Shown here in pieces: positions 50,658 through 58,260 of a DNA stretch of 64,000 bases. Numbering within the stretch: position 1 is the first letter of the stretch; each line of letters starts with the position of its first letter. A model generated the notes under the pieces. It was given only the letters and a program-made list of their open reading frames with translations. It was not told where the DNA came from and ran no database searches. Location: contig NZ_CP065511.1 in assembly GCF_022811925.1 (NCBI RefSeq), positions 124,001 through 188,000 of the forward strand, given 5' to 3'. This DNA is from Cytobacillus oceanisediminis. GTDB lineage: Bacteria; Bacillota; Bacilli; Bacillales; Cytobacillaceae. The position numbers were made by a program, and so were the translations under genes.

Positions 50658-51143
50658 ATGACCAATTTTCAATATTTCACGGGAACCGTTACTCAGATCT
50701 CTAATTTTAATGGAGAAGGCTGCCATAAAATCATTTCCGCTGATAATGGAATGGGGGGAACTGTCAATTTCATCGTATCTCCTTCCACTTACGTTTTAGA
50801 TCAAACCATGCTGTCTGCGGGGGACATCATTACTGGATATTATGACGGCAATGCTCCTGTTCCGCTGATATATCCTCCTCAATACCGTGCGCTTGTGGTC
50901 GTAAAACATACTTCTCACCAAAATGTGAAAACGGACTATTTTAATAGCCAACTAGTCAGCAGTGATGGCCAGCTGCAATTAAACGTCTCGCCGTATACCC
51001 AGATGGTGCTGACAAATGGGCAGGCCTTTACCGGCAGCCCCGCAAACAGAGACTTAGTTGTAATCTATGGTCCGTCTACCAAAAGCATACCTGCCCAGAC
51101 CACACCTTATAAGATCGTTGTTTTGTGTTTATCCTCCACATGA
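50658..51143 (+). CDS. Conserved hypothetical protein, beta-rich (OB-like)
   Basis: 161 residues, no signal peptide, no membrane helix. It appears to have two similar halves: FTGTVTQISNF...NFIVSPSTYVLD...GDIITGYYD, then LVSSDGQLQLNVSPYTQMVL...GQAFTGSPANRDLVVIYG. This suggests a duplicated small beta-barrel unit. The APVPLIYPPQYRALVV segment recurs in uncharacterised Firmicutes proteins. GGGGGAAGG lies before the ATG. The function is unknown. Confidence 0.72.
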   Translation: MTNFQYFTGTVTQISNFNGEGCHKIISADNGMGGTVNFIVSPSTYVLDQTMLSAGDIITGYYDGNAPVPLIYPPQYRALVVVKHTSHQNVKTDYFNSQLVSSDGQLQLNVSPYTQMVLTNGQAFTGSPANRDLVVIYGPSTKSIPAQTTPYKIVVLCLSST

Positions 51144-51145
51144 AA

Positions 51146-51177
51146 AAGAGTGCCTGGGATGGGCACTCCTTTTTTCA
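51146..51177. terminator. Bidirectional terminator
   Basis: GAGTGCC and GGGCACTC pair around a TGGGAT loop, with A and T runs on the two sides. It separates the convergent genes ending at 51143 and 51188. Confidence 0.8.
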
Positions 51178-51187
51178 AGGCTAGTAT

Positions 51188-51337
51188 TTACTCATCATCC
51201 ACTTCGCCGTCGCCAATTTCATCCTCTTCTTCCACATCTTCAACCTGTTCGTCTTCCTCAGGCTTTTCATCGTTTCCGCAGCCCGTTAACGTTACGAAAG
51301 ATAGAGATAGAAAAAGCATCAATAAGTATTTTTTCAT
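51188..51337 (-). CDS. Small acidic lipoprotein (49 residues)
   Basis: ATG at 51337 with AAGGAGGT 8 nt ahead. The product starts MKKYLLMLFLSLSFVTLTGC, a complete lipoprotein signal with lipobox LTGC (Cys20). Only about 29 further residues follow, nearly half of them Glu or Asp (EEDEQVEDVEEEDEIGDGE). The mature protein would be a membrane-anchored, highly negative peptide. I know no function. The strong ribosome-binding site, the signal and the bidirectional terminator make it a convincing gene despite its size. Confidence 0.78.
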   Translation of the reverse strand: MKKYLLMLFLSLSFVTLTGCGNDEKPEEDEQVEDVEEEDEIGDGEVDDE

Positions 51338-51507
51338 TTAGATAACCTCCTTTCTCTTAGTTTTTCAAAAAGACAAATCATATATGTATTGTTAATAATT
51401 TACAAACCTTCCTCCCTTTTGAATATTTGCAGCTGGATAGGAAAACACTTGTATAAAGCTGAACTATGCAAGCTTACTTTTTACGCAGATTAAAGGATGT
51501 GCCATAA

Positions 51508-52212
51508 ATGGATTTTTTACAGAGTCAGCACTCACTTTCTGCCTTGGAGTGGGGACTCAGGGCTGTCATCGCTTATTTCTTCTTAGTCATTGTTGCCAAA
51601 GTGCTGGGGCAGCGTGCCATTTCCCAATTAAGACTCCTGGATTTAGTAATGGCTTTAGTGATAGGCAATATTATTGCCCATCCCTTATCAGATGAGGAGC
51701 TAGGACTAAAAGGTTCAATTGTTACAACCACTGTACTTGTGGTTCTTTACCTGATCAGTTTATTCAGTATCCTGAAATGGCCAGCGGTTAGAAGACTGGT
51801 AAACAGCAAGCCTATCCCCCTTGTGCAGAATGGAGAAATCATCTACAAGGGCTTAAACAAAGCAAGGATATCCATTGATGTGCTGCTGGAGGAATTACGC
51901 GAGAAAAAAGTAGAAGATGTAAAAAAGGTGGCGCTGGCTCTATGGGAGGCCAACGGGAGCATTTCCTTCTTTTTAGACCCCAAATATGAGCCCATTACAC
52001 CTGATTTCCTCCAAAGGAATGCTGAACCATTCGATATGCCCAGAACCATCATTAAGGAAGGCAAAGTGGATAAAAAAGAGCTGCAAAACATACAAAAGGA
52101 CGAAAGATGGCTAATCTCCCATTTAGAACGCTGCTATCAAACAGAAATTAATAACGTTCTGTTAGCTACCCTGGACAGCAAAGGAACCTTGAAGGTATTT
52201 TTATATCACTAA
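51508..52212 (+). CDS. DUF421 membrane protein (YetF/YrbG type)
   Basis: 234 residues. Three membrane helices (about 15-35, 45-62 and 68-88) are followed by a soluble domain of two DUF421 units. Family blocks are VAKVLGQRAISQLRLLDLVMALVIGNI, KPIPLVQNGEIIYKGLNKARIS and DVLLEELREKKVEDVKKVALALWE. The function is uncertain; some members influence spore or stress traits. AAAGGATG precedes the ATG. Confidence 0.88.
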   Translation: MDFLQSQHSLSALEWGLRAVIAYFFLVIVAKVLGQRAISQLRLLDLVMALVIGNIIAHPLSDEELGLKGSIVTTTVLVVLYLISLFSILKWPAVRRLVNSKPIPLVQNGEIIYKGLNKARISIDVLLEELREKKVEDVKKVALALWEANGSISFFLDPKYEPITPDFLQRNAEPFDMPRTIIKEGKVDKKELQNIQKDERWLISHLERCYQTEINNVLLATLDSKGTLKVFLYH

Positions 52213-52360
52213 TTTGGGCATTGCCAAAGACATGTCTCTCTTTTATGGAAAAGGCCTGCTGATTGCCATTAGGGAAAAATGGCTCGAACAGCCGCCACAG
52301 GCAGCGGGGACACAGGTATAAAATTTTTCACCATTCTGTCACATCTTTCTTCAATCCCCC

Positions 52361-52389
52361 TGTCTTTTCCCCCCTTTCATTTCGATTAT
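52361..52389 (+). promoter_or_regulatory. Promoter-like element shared with 53928 (SigO-like sigma candidate)
   Basis: TGTCTTTT, 7 nt, TTCATTTCGATTAT. The same arrangement with identical spacing recurs at 53928-53956, and both are followed by TGAAAGGG-GGTG and a start codon. TGTC and CGATTAT, 18 nt apart, could be the -35 and -10 of an alternative sigma factor, most simply the one encoded at 53422. Confidence 0.6.
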
Positions 52390-52415
52390 CAATGATGAAA
52401 GGGCGGTGCAGAGAT

Positions 52416-53228
52416 ATGAATCTTAAATCAGGCAGTGTGGACCAGTTTGAACAGTTTTCTCAGTTTAAAGATCTTCAGGAGTTTAATACCCATCTGGAAA
52501 TGTGGCTTGCCGTACATAAGAATGAGTTTTCGAAGGGAGAACTTGTTGGGCTGAAACGGCTTGTTCGTTTTGCCGCTAAGGTTCCCGGTGTTTCCAATGC
52601 CAAGATCGGGACTGTGTTAAAAGCCATTCATGAGGAATACAGCGGCAATGGCATTTCCCGCTCCACTTTTAAAAGAATGGCAGCCAAGGCCGCAAGCCTC
52701 GGTCTCTTTACCGTTCATGAAACGGAAAGAAAAAACGGCTCCCAGTCCAGCAATTTGTATGTATTTAATCGTTTCCCCAAGTGTGGACCACCAAAAAAGA
52801 AAAAAATGGACCACCCTAATAAAACTATCAATCTTTCTAAAACTAATAAAAATCAAAAGAATACTAAACGTTCCGAAACCGGACTTGATTACAGCTTTAC
52901 CAGTGATCGTGTTCCAAAAGCATTTTTGGAACTTGCCCGTTCCTTTTTTCCGGAAGCAAAGCAGATTGAGGAGTTCTGGAGAATGACAGCCATAGCCGCT
53001 TACAAGCACAATTGTGAACAAAATATGAACGTGGTGCTGGATAGAGCTATCCATGCTTTTAAACAGCTGATCCGGAAAATAAAAACCTGTACAATCGCCC
53101 GTCCTATCGCGTATTTCTATGGAATTTTAACGAGAAAATTTGAAGAGCAGTATTACGAAGAATTATTCGAAATGGGCTTTTCAGCGCGTGAAGAGGATTT
53201 GTTTGCGAAATTTTTTTATATAAAATAA
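52416..53228 (+). CDS. Helix-turn-helix DNA-binding protein, function unknown
   Basis: 270 residues from an ATG at 52416 (MNLKSGSVDQFEQFSQF); in-frame ATGs at 52392/52395 are alternatives. A helical start is followed by GVSNAKIGTVLKAIHEEYSGNGISRSTFKRMAAKAASLGLFTVHE (about 68-112), which looks like a winged HTH (ISRSTFKRMAAKAASLGL recognition region). A lysine-rich linker (PKKKKMDHPNKT) and a helical C-terminal domain follow. It resembles replication-initiator or cytosolic regulators found with SigO-like sigma genes. The actual role is unknown. Confidence 0.72.
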   Translation: MNLKSGSVDQFEQFSQFKDLQEFNTHLEMWLAVHKNEFSKGELVGLKRLVRFAAKVPGVSNAKIGTVLKAIHEEYSGNGISRSTFKRMAAKAASLGLFTVHETERKNGSQSSNLYVFNRFPKCGPPKKKKMDHPNKTINLSKTNKNQKNTKRSETGLDYSFTSDRVPKAFLELARSFFPEAKQIEEFWRMTAIAAYKHNCEQNMNVVLDRAIHAFKQLIRKIKTCTIARPIAYFYGILTRKFEEQYYEELFEMGFSAREEDLFAKFFYIK

Positions 53229-53248
53229 AAAAACTTCGTTACTGCCCG

Positions 53249-53320
53249 TAACTCTCAAGTTAGACCCCTTAACTCCGGACTTAGACCCCCTAACTCCGGA
53301 GTTAAGGGGTGTTAACTGCC
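53249..53320. repeat. Phased degenerate array, TAACTCCGG dialect, with palindrome
   Basis: Cores start at 53249 (TAACTC), 53270 (TAACTCCGG), 53291 (TAACTCCGG) and 53313 (TAACTGCC), with steps of 21, 21, 22. TTAGACCCC lies between them. The last exact unit forms the perfect palindrome TAACTCCGGAGTTA, with CCCC/GGGG outside it, so a hairpin is possible. It occupies the gap before the sigma gene. Confidence 0.75.
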
Positions 53321-53421
53321 GATTTACAGCTTTTTCTCCATTCGCAAAAAAATGATGAAAAAGCTATGTTTGAGCTACCCGGGAATACTTAGAGAGCGCG
53401 CTTTCCTGAAGGGATTCCAGC

Positions 53422-53907
53422 ATGGAGAGCTTTGAGCAAGTGGCAGCACAATATGAACCGATGATTCATCAGATTATTCGATCTTTGAGTATTTATAAAA
53501 ATCAGGAAGAGTATTTTCAAATCGCCCTCATCCGGCTTTGGGAGGCATGGAATCTATTTGACCATACAAAGGGAAAGTTTCTGACCTTCGCCTATAGCAT
53601 CGTTAAACAGAAGCTGATTGATGAATTGAGAAAAACCAGGATGCAGAAAAACACCACTGTCACCCGGAGTGAAGAATTCTGGTCACCAGCGGAATCTTCC
53701 TATACACATCAGCCACTCGAAGAAGAGCAGCTTCTTTCTTACTGCAGCAGCCTCACCAAAAATCAGACCATCTGGGTCCTATCGACTTTCCTCTATGGTT
53801 TGTCAGTCAAACAGATTGCCGAACAGCATGGAGTAACAGTTTCAGCGGTAAAAGCCTGGAAAAAAGGCGCCCTGACAAAAATCAGGGCCACCCTTCAGCA
53901 AGATTAA
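53422..53907 (+). CDS. Alternative sigma-70 family sigma factor (SigO/YvrI-like context)
   Basis: 161 residues. Region 2 is visible as QEEYFQIALIRLWEAWNLFD and GKFLTFAYSIVKQKLIDELRKTR (about 26-75). Region 4 is LSTFLYGLSVKQIAEQHGVTVSAVKAWKKGALTKIRATL (about 120-158). There is no region 3, as in small ECF-like sigmas. Genes downstream (DUF1659, DUF2922, YvrJ) are the usual companions of this group in Bacilli. The matching promoter-like elements at 52361 and 53928 suggest it controls the genes on both sides. No anti-sigma gene is evident. Confidence 0.85.
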   Translation: MESFEQVAAQYEPMIHQIIRSLSIYKNQEEYFQIALIRLWEAWNLFDHTKGKFLTFAYSIVKQKLIDELRKTRMQKNTTVTRSEEFWSPAESSYTHQPLEEEQLLSYCSSLTKNQTIWVLSTFLYGLSVKQIAEQHGVTVSAVKAWKKGALTKIRATLQQD

Positions 53908-53927
53908 TAAAAAAATTTTTCCCACCC

Positions 53928-53956
53928 TGTCTTTTTACAGCCTTCATTTCGATTAT
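53928..53956 (+). promoter_or_regulatory. Promoter-like element, second copy
   Basis: TGTCTTTT, 7 nt (TACAGCC), TTCATTTCGATTAT, followed by TGAAAGGGAGGTG. It is identical in its conserved parts to 52361-52389 and lies directly upstream of the DUF1659 gene. Confidence 0.6.
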
Positions 53957-53981
53957 ATAGGTGAAAGGGAGGTGAGCAAGA

Positions 53982-54199
53982 ATGGCACAGGCAATCATCA
54001 TTGATTCAAAGCTTCGCCTGGTTTTTGAAACAGGATTGAACGGACAGGGCAAACCTGTCTACAAATCAAAAACCTACAACAGGTGAAGCAATCCGCTACA
54101 GCGGACCAGCTTTTCACAGTGGGACAGGCAATCGCCGGATTATCAAGCTACCCGCTGACAGAGATGAACAGAAATGACAGCTTCGATATTTTAGGCTAA
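53982..54199 (+). pseudogene. DUF1659 family protein, frameshifted
   Basis: From the ATG at 53982 (GGGAGGTG ahead) the frame reads MAQAIIIDSKLRLVFETGLN, then GKPVYKSKTYNR, and stops at TGA (54084-54086). The rest of the family sequence continues in another frame from 54083: VKQSATADQLFTVGQAIAGL, SSYPLTEMNRNDSFDILG, TAA at 54197. One missing base near 54080-54083 (AGGTG where AGGGTG would restore the frame) explains it. Whole, it would be a protein of about 72 residues. The DUF2922 gene follows at once. It may be a real mutation or a sequencing error. Confidence 0.8.
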
Positions 54200-54235
54200 T
54201 TCTTGTTGAAAATAACAAAGCGGGAGGTGAAAGGA

Positions 54236-54454
54236 ATGGCGAAGACACTTGAAATGACATTTGTAACGGAGCTTGGCAAAGAAACCAAATTATCGGTTGA
54301 CAGCCCGAAGGAGCCAATTGATCCGGGAGCTGTGAAGGCAGTGATGGAACAAATCATTGCAGTGAACGCATTTGACGGCAATGGCGGTGACCTTGTTTCT
54401 GCCAAAGGTGCTAGATTAATAGAGCGCAATGTGACTGATTACGAATTAGTGTAA
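54236..54454 (+). CDS. DUF2922 family protein
   Basis: 72 residues from an ATG at 54236 behind GGGAGGTGAAAGG. The sequence MAKTLEMTFVTELGKETKLS, followed by VDSPKEPIDPGAVKAVMEQI and LVSAKGARLIERNVTDYEL, fits DUF2922. This small family is almost always next to DUF1659 and YvrJ genes. Its function is unknown. A terminator follows, so YvrJ is either read through or made from a separate transcript. Confidence 0.87.
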   Translation: MAKTLEMTFVTELGKETKLSVDSPKEPIDPGAVKAVMEQIIAVNAFDGNGGDLVSAKGARLIERNVTDYELV

Positions 54455-54460
54455 AGGAAT

Positions 54461-54491
54461 GAGGCCGGATTCTTTGGAACCCGGCCTTTTT
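54461..54491 (+). terminator. Terminator after the DUF2922 gene
   Basis: AGGCCGG and CCGGCCT pair around a 12-nt loop, followed by TTTTTTAT. Confidence 0.85.
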
Positions 54492-54523
54492 TATAGCTTG
54501 TAAAATAGAAAGGAGCATATAGG

Positions 54524-54661
54524 ATGGAACAGATGGTCACCCTGATCAGCGAACTCGGCTTCCCGATTGTGGTCACGCTTTTTTTGCTGAACCGGATCGA
54601 AGCCAAGCTTGATGTGGTCGTGTCCTCAATCCAGGGATTGCCGGATCGGCTGAAAGAATAG
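54524..54661 (+). CDS. yvrJ: YvrJ family small membrane protein
   Basis: 45 residues. AAAGGAG lies 8 nt before the ATG. The product starts MEQMVTLISELGFPIVVTLF, continues LLNRIEAKLDVVVSSIQGL and ends PDRLKE. It has one membrane helix (residues 5-23) and then an amphipathic segment, the YvrJ pattern. These proteins accompany SigO-like sigma genes; the function is unknown. Its TAG stop is formed with the first bases of an interspersed repeat (AATAGAAAAGCGG), so the insertion abuts or slightly shortens the gene. Confidence 0.85.
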   Translation: MEQMVTLISELGFPIVVTLFLLNRIEAKLDVVVSSIQGLPDRLKE

Positions 54662-54821
54662 AAAAGCGGAAGGCGCCTTGCCCATTCCCGACAAGCATAA
54701 GTCGAGCCCTGCAAGAAGGTGTTCTTTCCTTCTGGAAGGAATGGCTTACTTCTCGAGTCCCTAGGAGCCGCAGCAAGACAAGCTTGTGACCTCGAGGGGC
54801 AGGCGCTGGAGAGCTAGACAG
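54660..54821 (+). repeat. Short palindromic interspersed repeat, long copy 7
   Basis: Ends AGAAAAGCGGAAGGCGCCTTG and GGCGCTGGAGAGCTAGACAG are written here in part only. The middle of about 160 bp carries hairpins around CTTCTGGAAGG and GTCGAGCC...GGCTTACTTCTCGAG, and ACAAGCTTGT. The GGCTTGTGACCTCGAGG block resembles copy 4. It starts inside the yvrJ stop codon. Confidence 0.82.
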
Positions 54822-54885
54822 TTATCTAATTCCAAATGTTAATACTTATATAAATATCTGGGACTCCACTAGCTGCTGGGGAGTC

Positions 54886-55758
54886 CTATTTTTTTGCAAC
54901 CGGAATCCAGATTTCACTGCGAAATACCGGGGAAGTGGTATCTTTACTTTCATTCCAGAGTATTTCCGGCCCTTCTATTTGCTGATAGGAAGAGGAAGGA
55001 AACCATTCCGAGTAGATGCGTCCCCAGATATTCTGAAGCGTTTCAGGGAATGGCCCCACCGCTTCAAAAACTGCCCATGAACATGCTTCAACCTCAAGGG
55101 ACGCCATACCCTCTGGACATTCCTTCGTGGTAGCTGCCCCTATATAATGATCAAGCTCCCCCTTTTCTTCCATTCTTCCTTCAGAAAAATTTGCTGATGC
55201 ACTAATCAGACCCAGGGGATCTGTATTCGATAAACTTTTAAGTTTAATAATCATTTGTTCATCTAAACTCTTCCACATGGCTGCAATCTCCGGATTCACC
55301 CCGTTAAAAATGATCGGTACCCTCTTCTTTAAGCCCACAATCCGAAAGGCATCTTTTTCTTCTATACGATAGTTCATTGCATTTCCTCCCTTAATAGATA
55401 AATGGAAGGTCATCGGCGGATAAGCCTTAAGGGCATGGCCATCACTCCTGGCTTCTGAAGGAGTGATGCCATGAAGCTGCTGGAATGCCCGCGTAAACGA
55501 ATCAGGCGAGCTATACCCATATTTCATGGCTACATCAATGACCTTGGCATTCTTATCCTTCAGATCGAAGGCAGCCAATGTCAGCCGTCTCCTGCGGATA
55601 TACTCGGAAAGCGATACACCGGCAAGAAAGGAAAACATTCGTTTAAAATGGTATTCCGAGCAATACGAAATCTTTGCTGCTACTTTGAAGTCAATTTCAT
55701 CCGTTAAATGCTCTTCAATATACCTCATCGCCAGATTCATATTTTGCAGCAAATCCAT
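54886..55758 (-). CDS. AraC family regulator with GyrI-like effector domain
   Basis: 290 residues from an ATG at 55758 with AGGAGG 8 nt ahead. Two AraC-type HTHs come first (about 8-105; [21 protein letters not shown] and [20 protein letters not shown]), then a GyrI/SoxS-Rob-type ligand domain (about 130-290). That domain ends with [19 protein letters not shown] and [10 protein letters not shown]. The arrangement is that of multidrug-sensing activators. The target genes are unknown and no pump gene is adjacent. Confidence 0.88.
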   Translation of the reverse strand: MDLLQNMNLAMRYIEEHLTDEIDFKVAAKISYCSEYHFKRMFSFLAGVSLSEYIRRRRLTLAAFDLKDKNAKVIDVAMKYGYSSPDSFTRAFQQLHGITPSEARSDGHALKAYPPMTFHLSIKGGNAMNYRIEEKDAFRIVGLKKRVPIIFNGVNPEIAAMWKSLDEQMIIKLKSLSNTDPLGLISASANFSEGRMEEKGELDHYIGAATTKECPEGMASLEVEACSWAVFEAVGPFPETLQNIWGRIYSEWFPSSSYQQIEGPEILWNESKDTTSPVFRSEIWIPVAKK

Positions 55759-55842
55759 ATCGATGACCTCCTTGTATCTACAGAATAGCAGGAGCTGCAT
55801 GGTGGGCGCCCGACAATCCATGCACAAGAATGCAGGATTGCG

Positions 55843-56292
55843 TTACTCATTTTTATATTTCTTTTTTAATGTGTCAGAGAAAATCGCACCGCCCAGCATT
55901 AAGAATAAAGGACCGAAATTCCAGAAAAAAGATCCGCGAAGAGGAGTGTCCAGTGCAGTAAATTTATTGAGGCCTAAAATGCATAGTTTAATGATTAGCA
56001 TGGCGGACCCTATCAAAAATAAACAATCAAAGAATACTTTCCATCTGGGATAAGCCAATTGCCTGCTGTCCTTTATCACTTTCTCTGTCAATTCCCCGTC
56101 ACTCCTTAACAATTCATCAATTGTAACCCCAAACAGATCACTCAGTTTAATAATAATTTCAATGCTGGGATAGTTTTGGCCATTTTCCCATTTGGAAACA
56201 GACTGGCGGCTCACAAACAGCTTTTCAGCCAGTTCCTCCTGTGACCATCCTTTCTCTTTCCTCTACTTTTTCAGCTTCTCGGCAAAAATCAT
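55843..56292 (-). pseudogene. XRE-type HTH regulator with membrane tail, interrupted by an amber codon
   Basis: From an ATG at 56292 the frame gives MIFAEKLKK, then TAG (56265-56263), then RKEKGWSQEELAEKLFVSRQ, SVSKWENGQNYPS, DLFGVTIDELL and two membrane helices near the C-terminus. The TAG falls where this family usually has Leu, so one base change (TTG to TAG) would explain it. Restarting inside (for example the GTG at 56214) would lose the first HTH helices. The gene is therefore probably inactive as written. The family pattern is a DNA-binding domain fused to a small membrane anchor. Confidence 0.78.
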
Positions 56293-56427
56293 ATTCACAA
56301 TCACCTTTCTGCAAATCGATAATCCCATTATGGTAAAATTTTTGGCCAAAAGTAAAGATAGGAATGGTTGCAGGGGGACGCAAGCTTAGGTTGCAAGGCT
56401 TTACCACTGGTTTCTCAGCATATAAAA

Positions 56428-56462
56428 AAGAACCTTCAACCCGCATTTAGGGTCAAAGGTTC
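56428..56462 (-). terminator. mqo terminator
   Basis: On the minus strand, GAACCTT-TGACCC pairs with GGGTTGAAGGTTC around TAAATGC, followed by TTTTTTATAT. Confidence 0.7.
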
Positions 56463-56475
56463 CATCTGGTAAAGA

Positions 56476-57987
56476 TCAGGTATAGGCCAGCTCTTTTTGA
56501 TTTTCTGCTTCGCTCAGTCCCAGCACCTGTGCTGTTGATTCATGAATCTCATGGAACAGCTCAGGATTTTCCGATAGTGACATACCATAGGACGGAATCA
56601 TTTTCTTGATTTTAAAATGCCACTCTTCCATATACTGCGGGAAGCATTTTTGCAATACTTCAAGCATGACGTTAACGGCTGTTGAAGCACCCGGAGAAGC
56701 TCCGAGCAAGGCAGCAACCGAGCCATCTGAGGCACTGACTACCTCGGTGCCGAATTGCAGGGTTCCTTTTCCGGCAGGCGTATCCTTGATAACCTGCACA
56801 CGCTGGCCTGCGACCACGACACTCCAGTCTTCGCTCTGAGCGTTTGGAATAAACTCACGCAATTCTTCGACACGCTGTTCATGGGATAGCATGACCTGCT
56901 GAATCAGATATTTTGTCAGCCCCATTTCTTTTGCACCAGCTGCCAGCATGGTGATGACATTATTCGGTTTAACGGACTTGATCAGGTCCAAATTGGAACC
57001 TGTCTTTAAGAACTTCGGCGAGAAGCCGGCAAATGGTCCGAACAGCAGGGATTTCTTGTTATCAATAAACCTTGTATCCAAATGTGGTACGGACATTGGA
57101 GGTGCACCTACTTTGGCTTTTCCGTACACTTTTGCATGATGCTTCTCGACAATTTCCGGTTTGTTGCAGACGAGGAACAGTCCGCTTACCGGGAATCCGC
57201 CTATATGCTTGGATTCAGGGATGCCCGTCTTCTGCAGCAGATGCAGGCTTCCGCCACCGCCGCCGATGAATACGAACTTCGCCTGATGGTTTTCGGTTGT
57301 GCCGCTTTCCATATTTCGAACTTTGACGTTCCATGATCCATCATCAGCACGCTTCAAATCCTCAACGCTGTGCTTATAATGAACATTGACATTTTTACTC
57401 TTTAGATGGTCAAACAGCATGCGCGTTAACGCACCGAAGTTGACATCCGTACCAGAGTCAATTTTGGTAGCTGCAATTGGCTCGTCCGAAGTGCGGCCAT
57501 CCATCATCACCGGAATCCATTCCTTCAGCTTTTCAGGGTCATCGGAAAATTCCATGCCCTGAAACAGCGGATTAGCTGACAGCGCTTCCAAACGTTTTTT
57601 CAAAAACGATACATTTTTTTCCCCTTGAACAAAACTCATATGAGGGATTGGCATAATAAAGTCCTGCGGATTGCGAATCAGGTTGTTTTCTACAAGATAA
57701 GCCCAAAACTGTCTGGAAAGCTGAAATTGTTCATTTACATTAATCGCTTTAGTAATATCTATTGATCCATCAGATTTTTCAGATGTATAGTTAAGCTCGC
57801 ACAATGCAGCATGTCCCGTCCCTGCATTATTCCATTCGTTAGAGCTTTCTTCTCCTGCGCTTTCGAGCTTTTCAAACACTTTGATTTCCCATTCAGGTGC
57901 TAACTCTTTCAGTAAAGACCCCAAAGTCGCGCTCATGATTCCGGCACCAATTAAGATAACGTCTGTTTTGTTCTGTACGCTGCTCAT
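56476..57987 (-). CDS. mqo: Malate:quinone oxidoreductase
   Basis: A 503-residue membrane-associated FAD enzyme oxidising malate to oxaloacetate with quinone as acceptor. The FAD motif is [20 protein letters not shown] (10-29). Family blocks are [36 protein letters not shown] and [17 protein letters not shown] lies before the ATG, and the ATG overlaps the stop of a 38-codon frame upstream (ATGA). The length and motifs fit the Mqo family exactly. Confidence 0.95.
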   Translation of the reverse strand: MSSVQNKTDVILIGAGIMSATLGSLLKELAPEWEIKVFEKLESAGEESSNEWNNAGTGHAALCELNYTSEKSDGSIDITKAINVNEQFQLSRQFWAYLVENNLIRNPQDFIMPIPHMSFVQGEKNVSFLKKRLEALSANPLFQGMEFSDDPEKLKEWIPVMMDGRTSDEPIAATKIDSGTDVNFGALTRMLFDHLKSKNVNVHYKHSVEDLKRADDGSWNVKVRNMESGTTENHQAKFVFIGGGGGSLHLLQKTGIPESKHIGGFPVSGLFLVCNKPEIVEKHHAKVYGKAKVGAPPMSVPHLDTRFIDNKKSLLFGPFAGFSPKFLKTGSNLDLIKSVKPNNVITMLAAGAKEMGLTKYLIQQVMLSHEQRVEELREFIPNAQSEDWSVVVAGQRVQVIKDTPAGKGTLQFGTEVVSASDGSVAALLGASPGASTAVNVMLEVLQKCFPQYMEEWHFKIKKMIPSYGMSLSENPELFHEIHESTAQVLGLSEAENQKELAYT

Positions 57988-58100
57988 TTTAAACCTTCCT
58001 TATCCCAGATATTTGCCAAAAACTGCAGGCGCTGCTCAGGTGTCACCACTAGAAAGGCATCACCCAAGGACACACCTTTTCCGTCACACAAAATACACAT
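57984..58100 (-). CDS. Possible 38-residue protein translationally coupled to mqo
   Basis: The frame from the ATG at 58100 reads [20 protein letters not shown] and then [18 protein letters not shown]. Its TGA overlaps the mqo ATG (ATGA). A TTG inside (at GVSLGD) has AAAGGTG 5 nt ahead and could be the true start (27 residues). The composition is protein-like, with a CxxCxGxG start, and a coupled stop/start favours translation. However, no family is recognised and the ribosome-binding site of the longer form is weak. Confidence 0.45.
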   Translation of the reverse strand: MCILCDGKGVSLGDAFLVVTPEQRLQFLANIWDKEGLK

Positions 58101-58198
58101 TCTATTCTATTATAATGATTGATCGGGTAAGATAGCTAGTATTATCTGATAATTATATACTATTTTAGACAAATTAGAAAGTGGCGCGGGGCTTTTCG

Positions 58199-58257
58199 GG
58201 AACCAAAACAGCAGACAAAACGGTTCCATTATTGGAAGGTTTGTCTGCTGTTTGGTA
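58199..58257 (-). terminator. Sucrose operon terminator
   Basis: ACCAAAACAGCAGACAAA and TTTGTCTGCTGTTTGGT form a stem of about 17 bp with an inner GGTTCC/GGAA pairing. It lies directly after the scrK stop. Confidence 0.8.
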
Positions 58258-58260
58258 AAA

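Noticed and set aside
53249..53320. Treating the TAACTCCGG palindrome as an ordinary terminator
   Set aside because: No T run follows the hairpin on either strand, and the units are phased like the other arrays.
57988..58100. A riboswitch in the mqo leader (GGTGT...ACACC pairing)
   Set aside because: The pairing is short, no known riboswitch consensus is visible, and the region reads well as a small coding frame instead.
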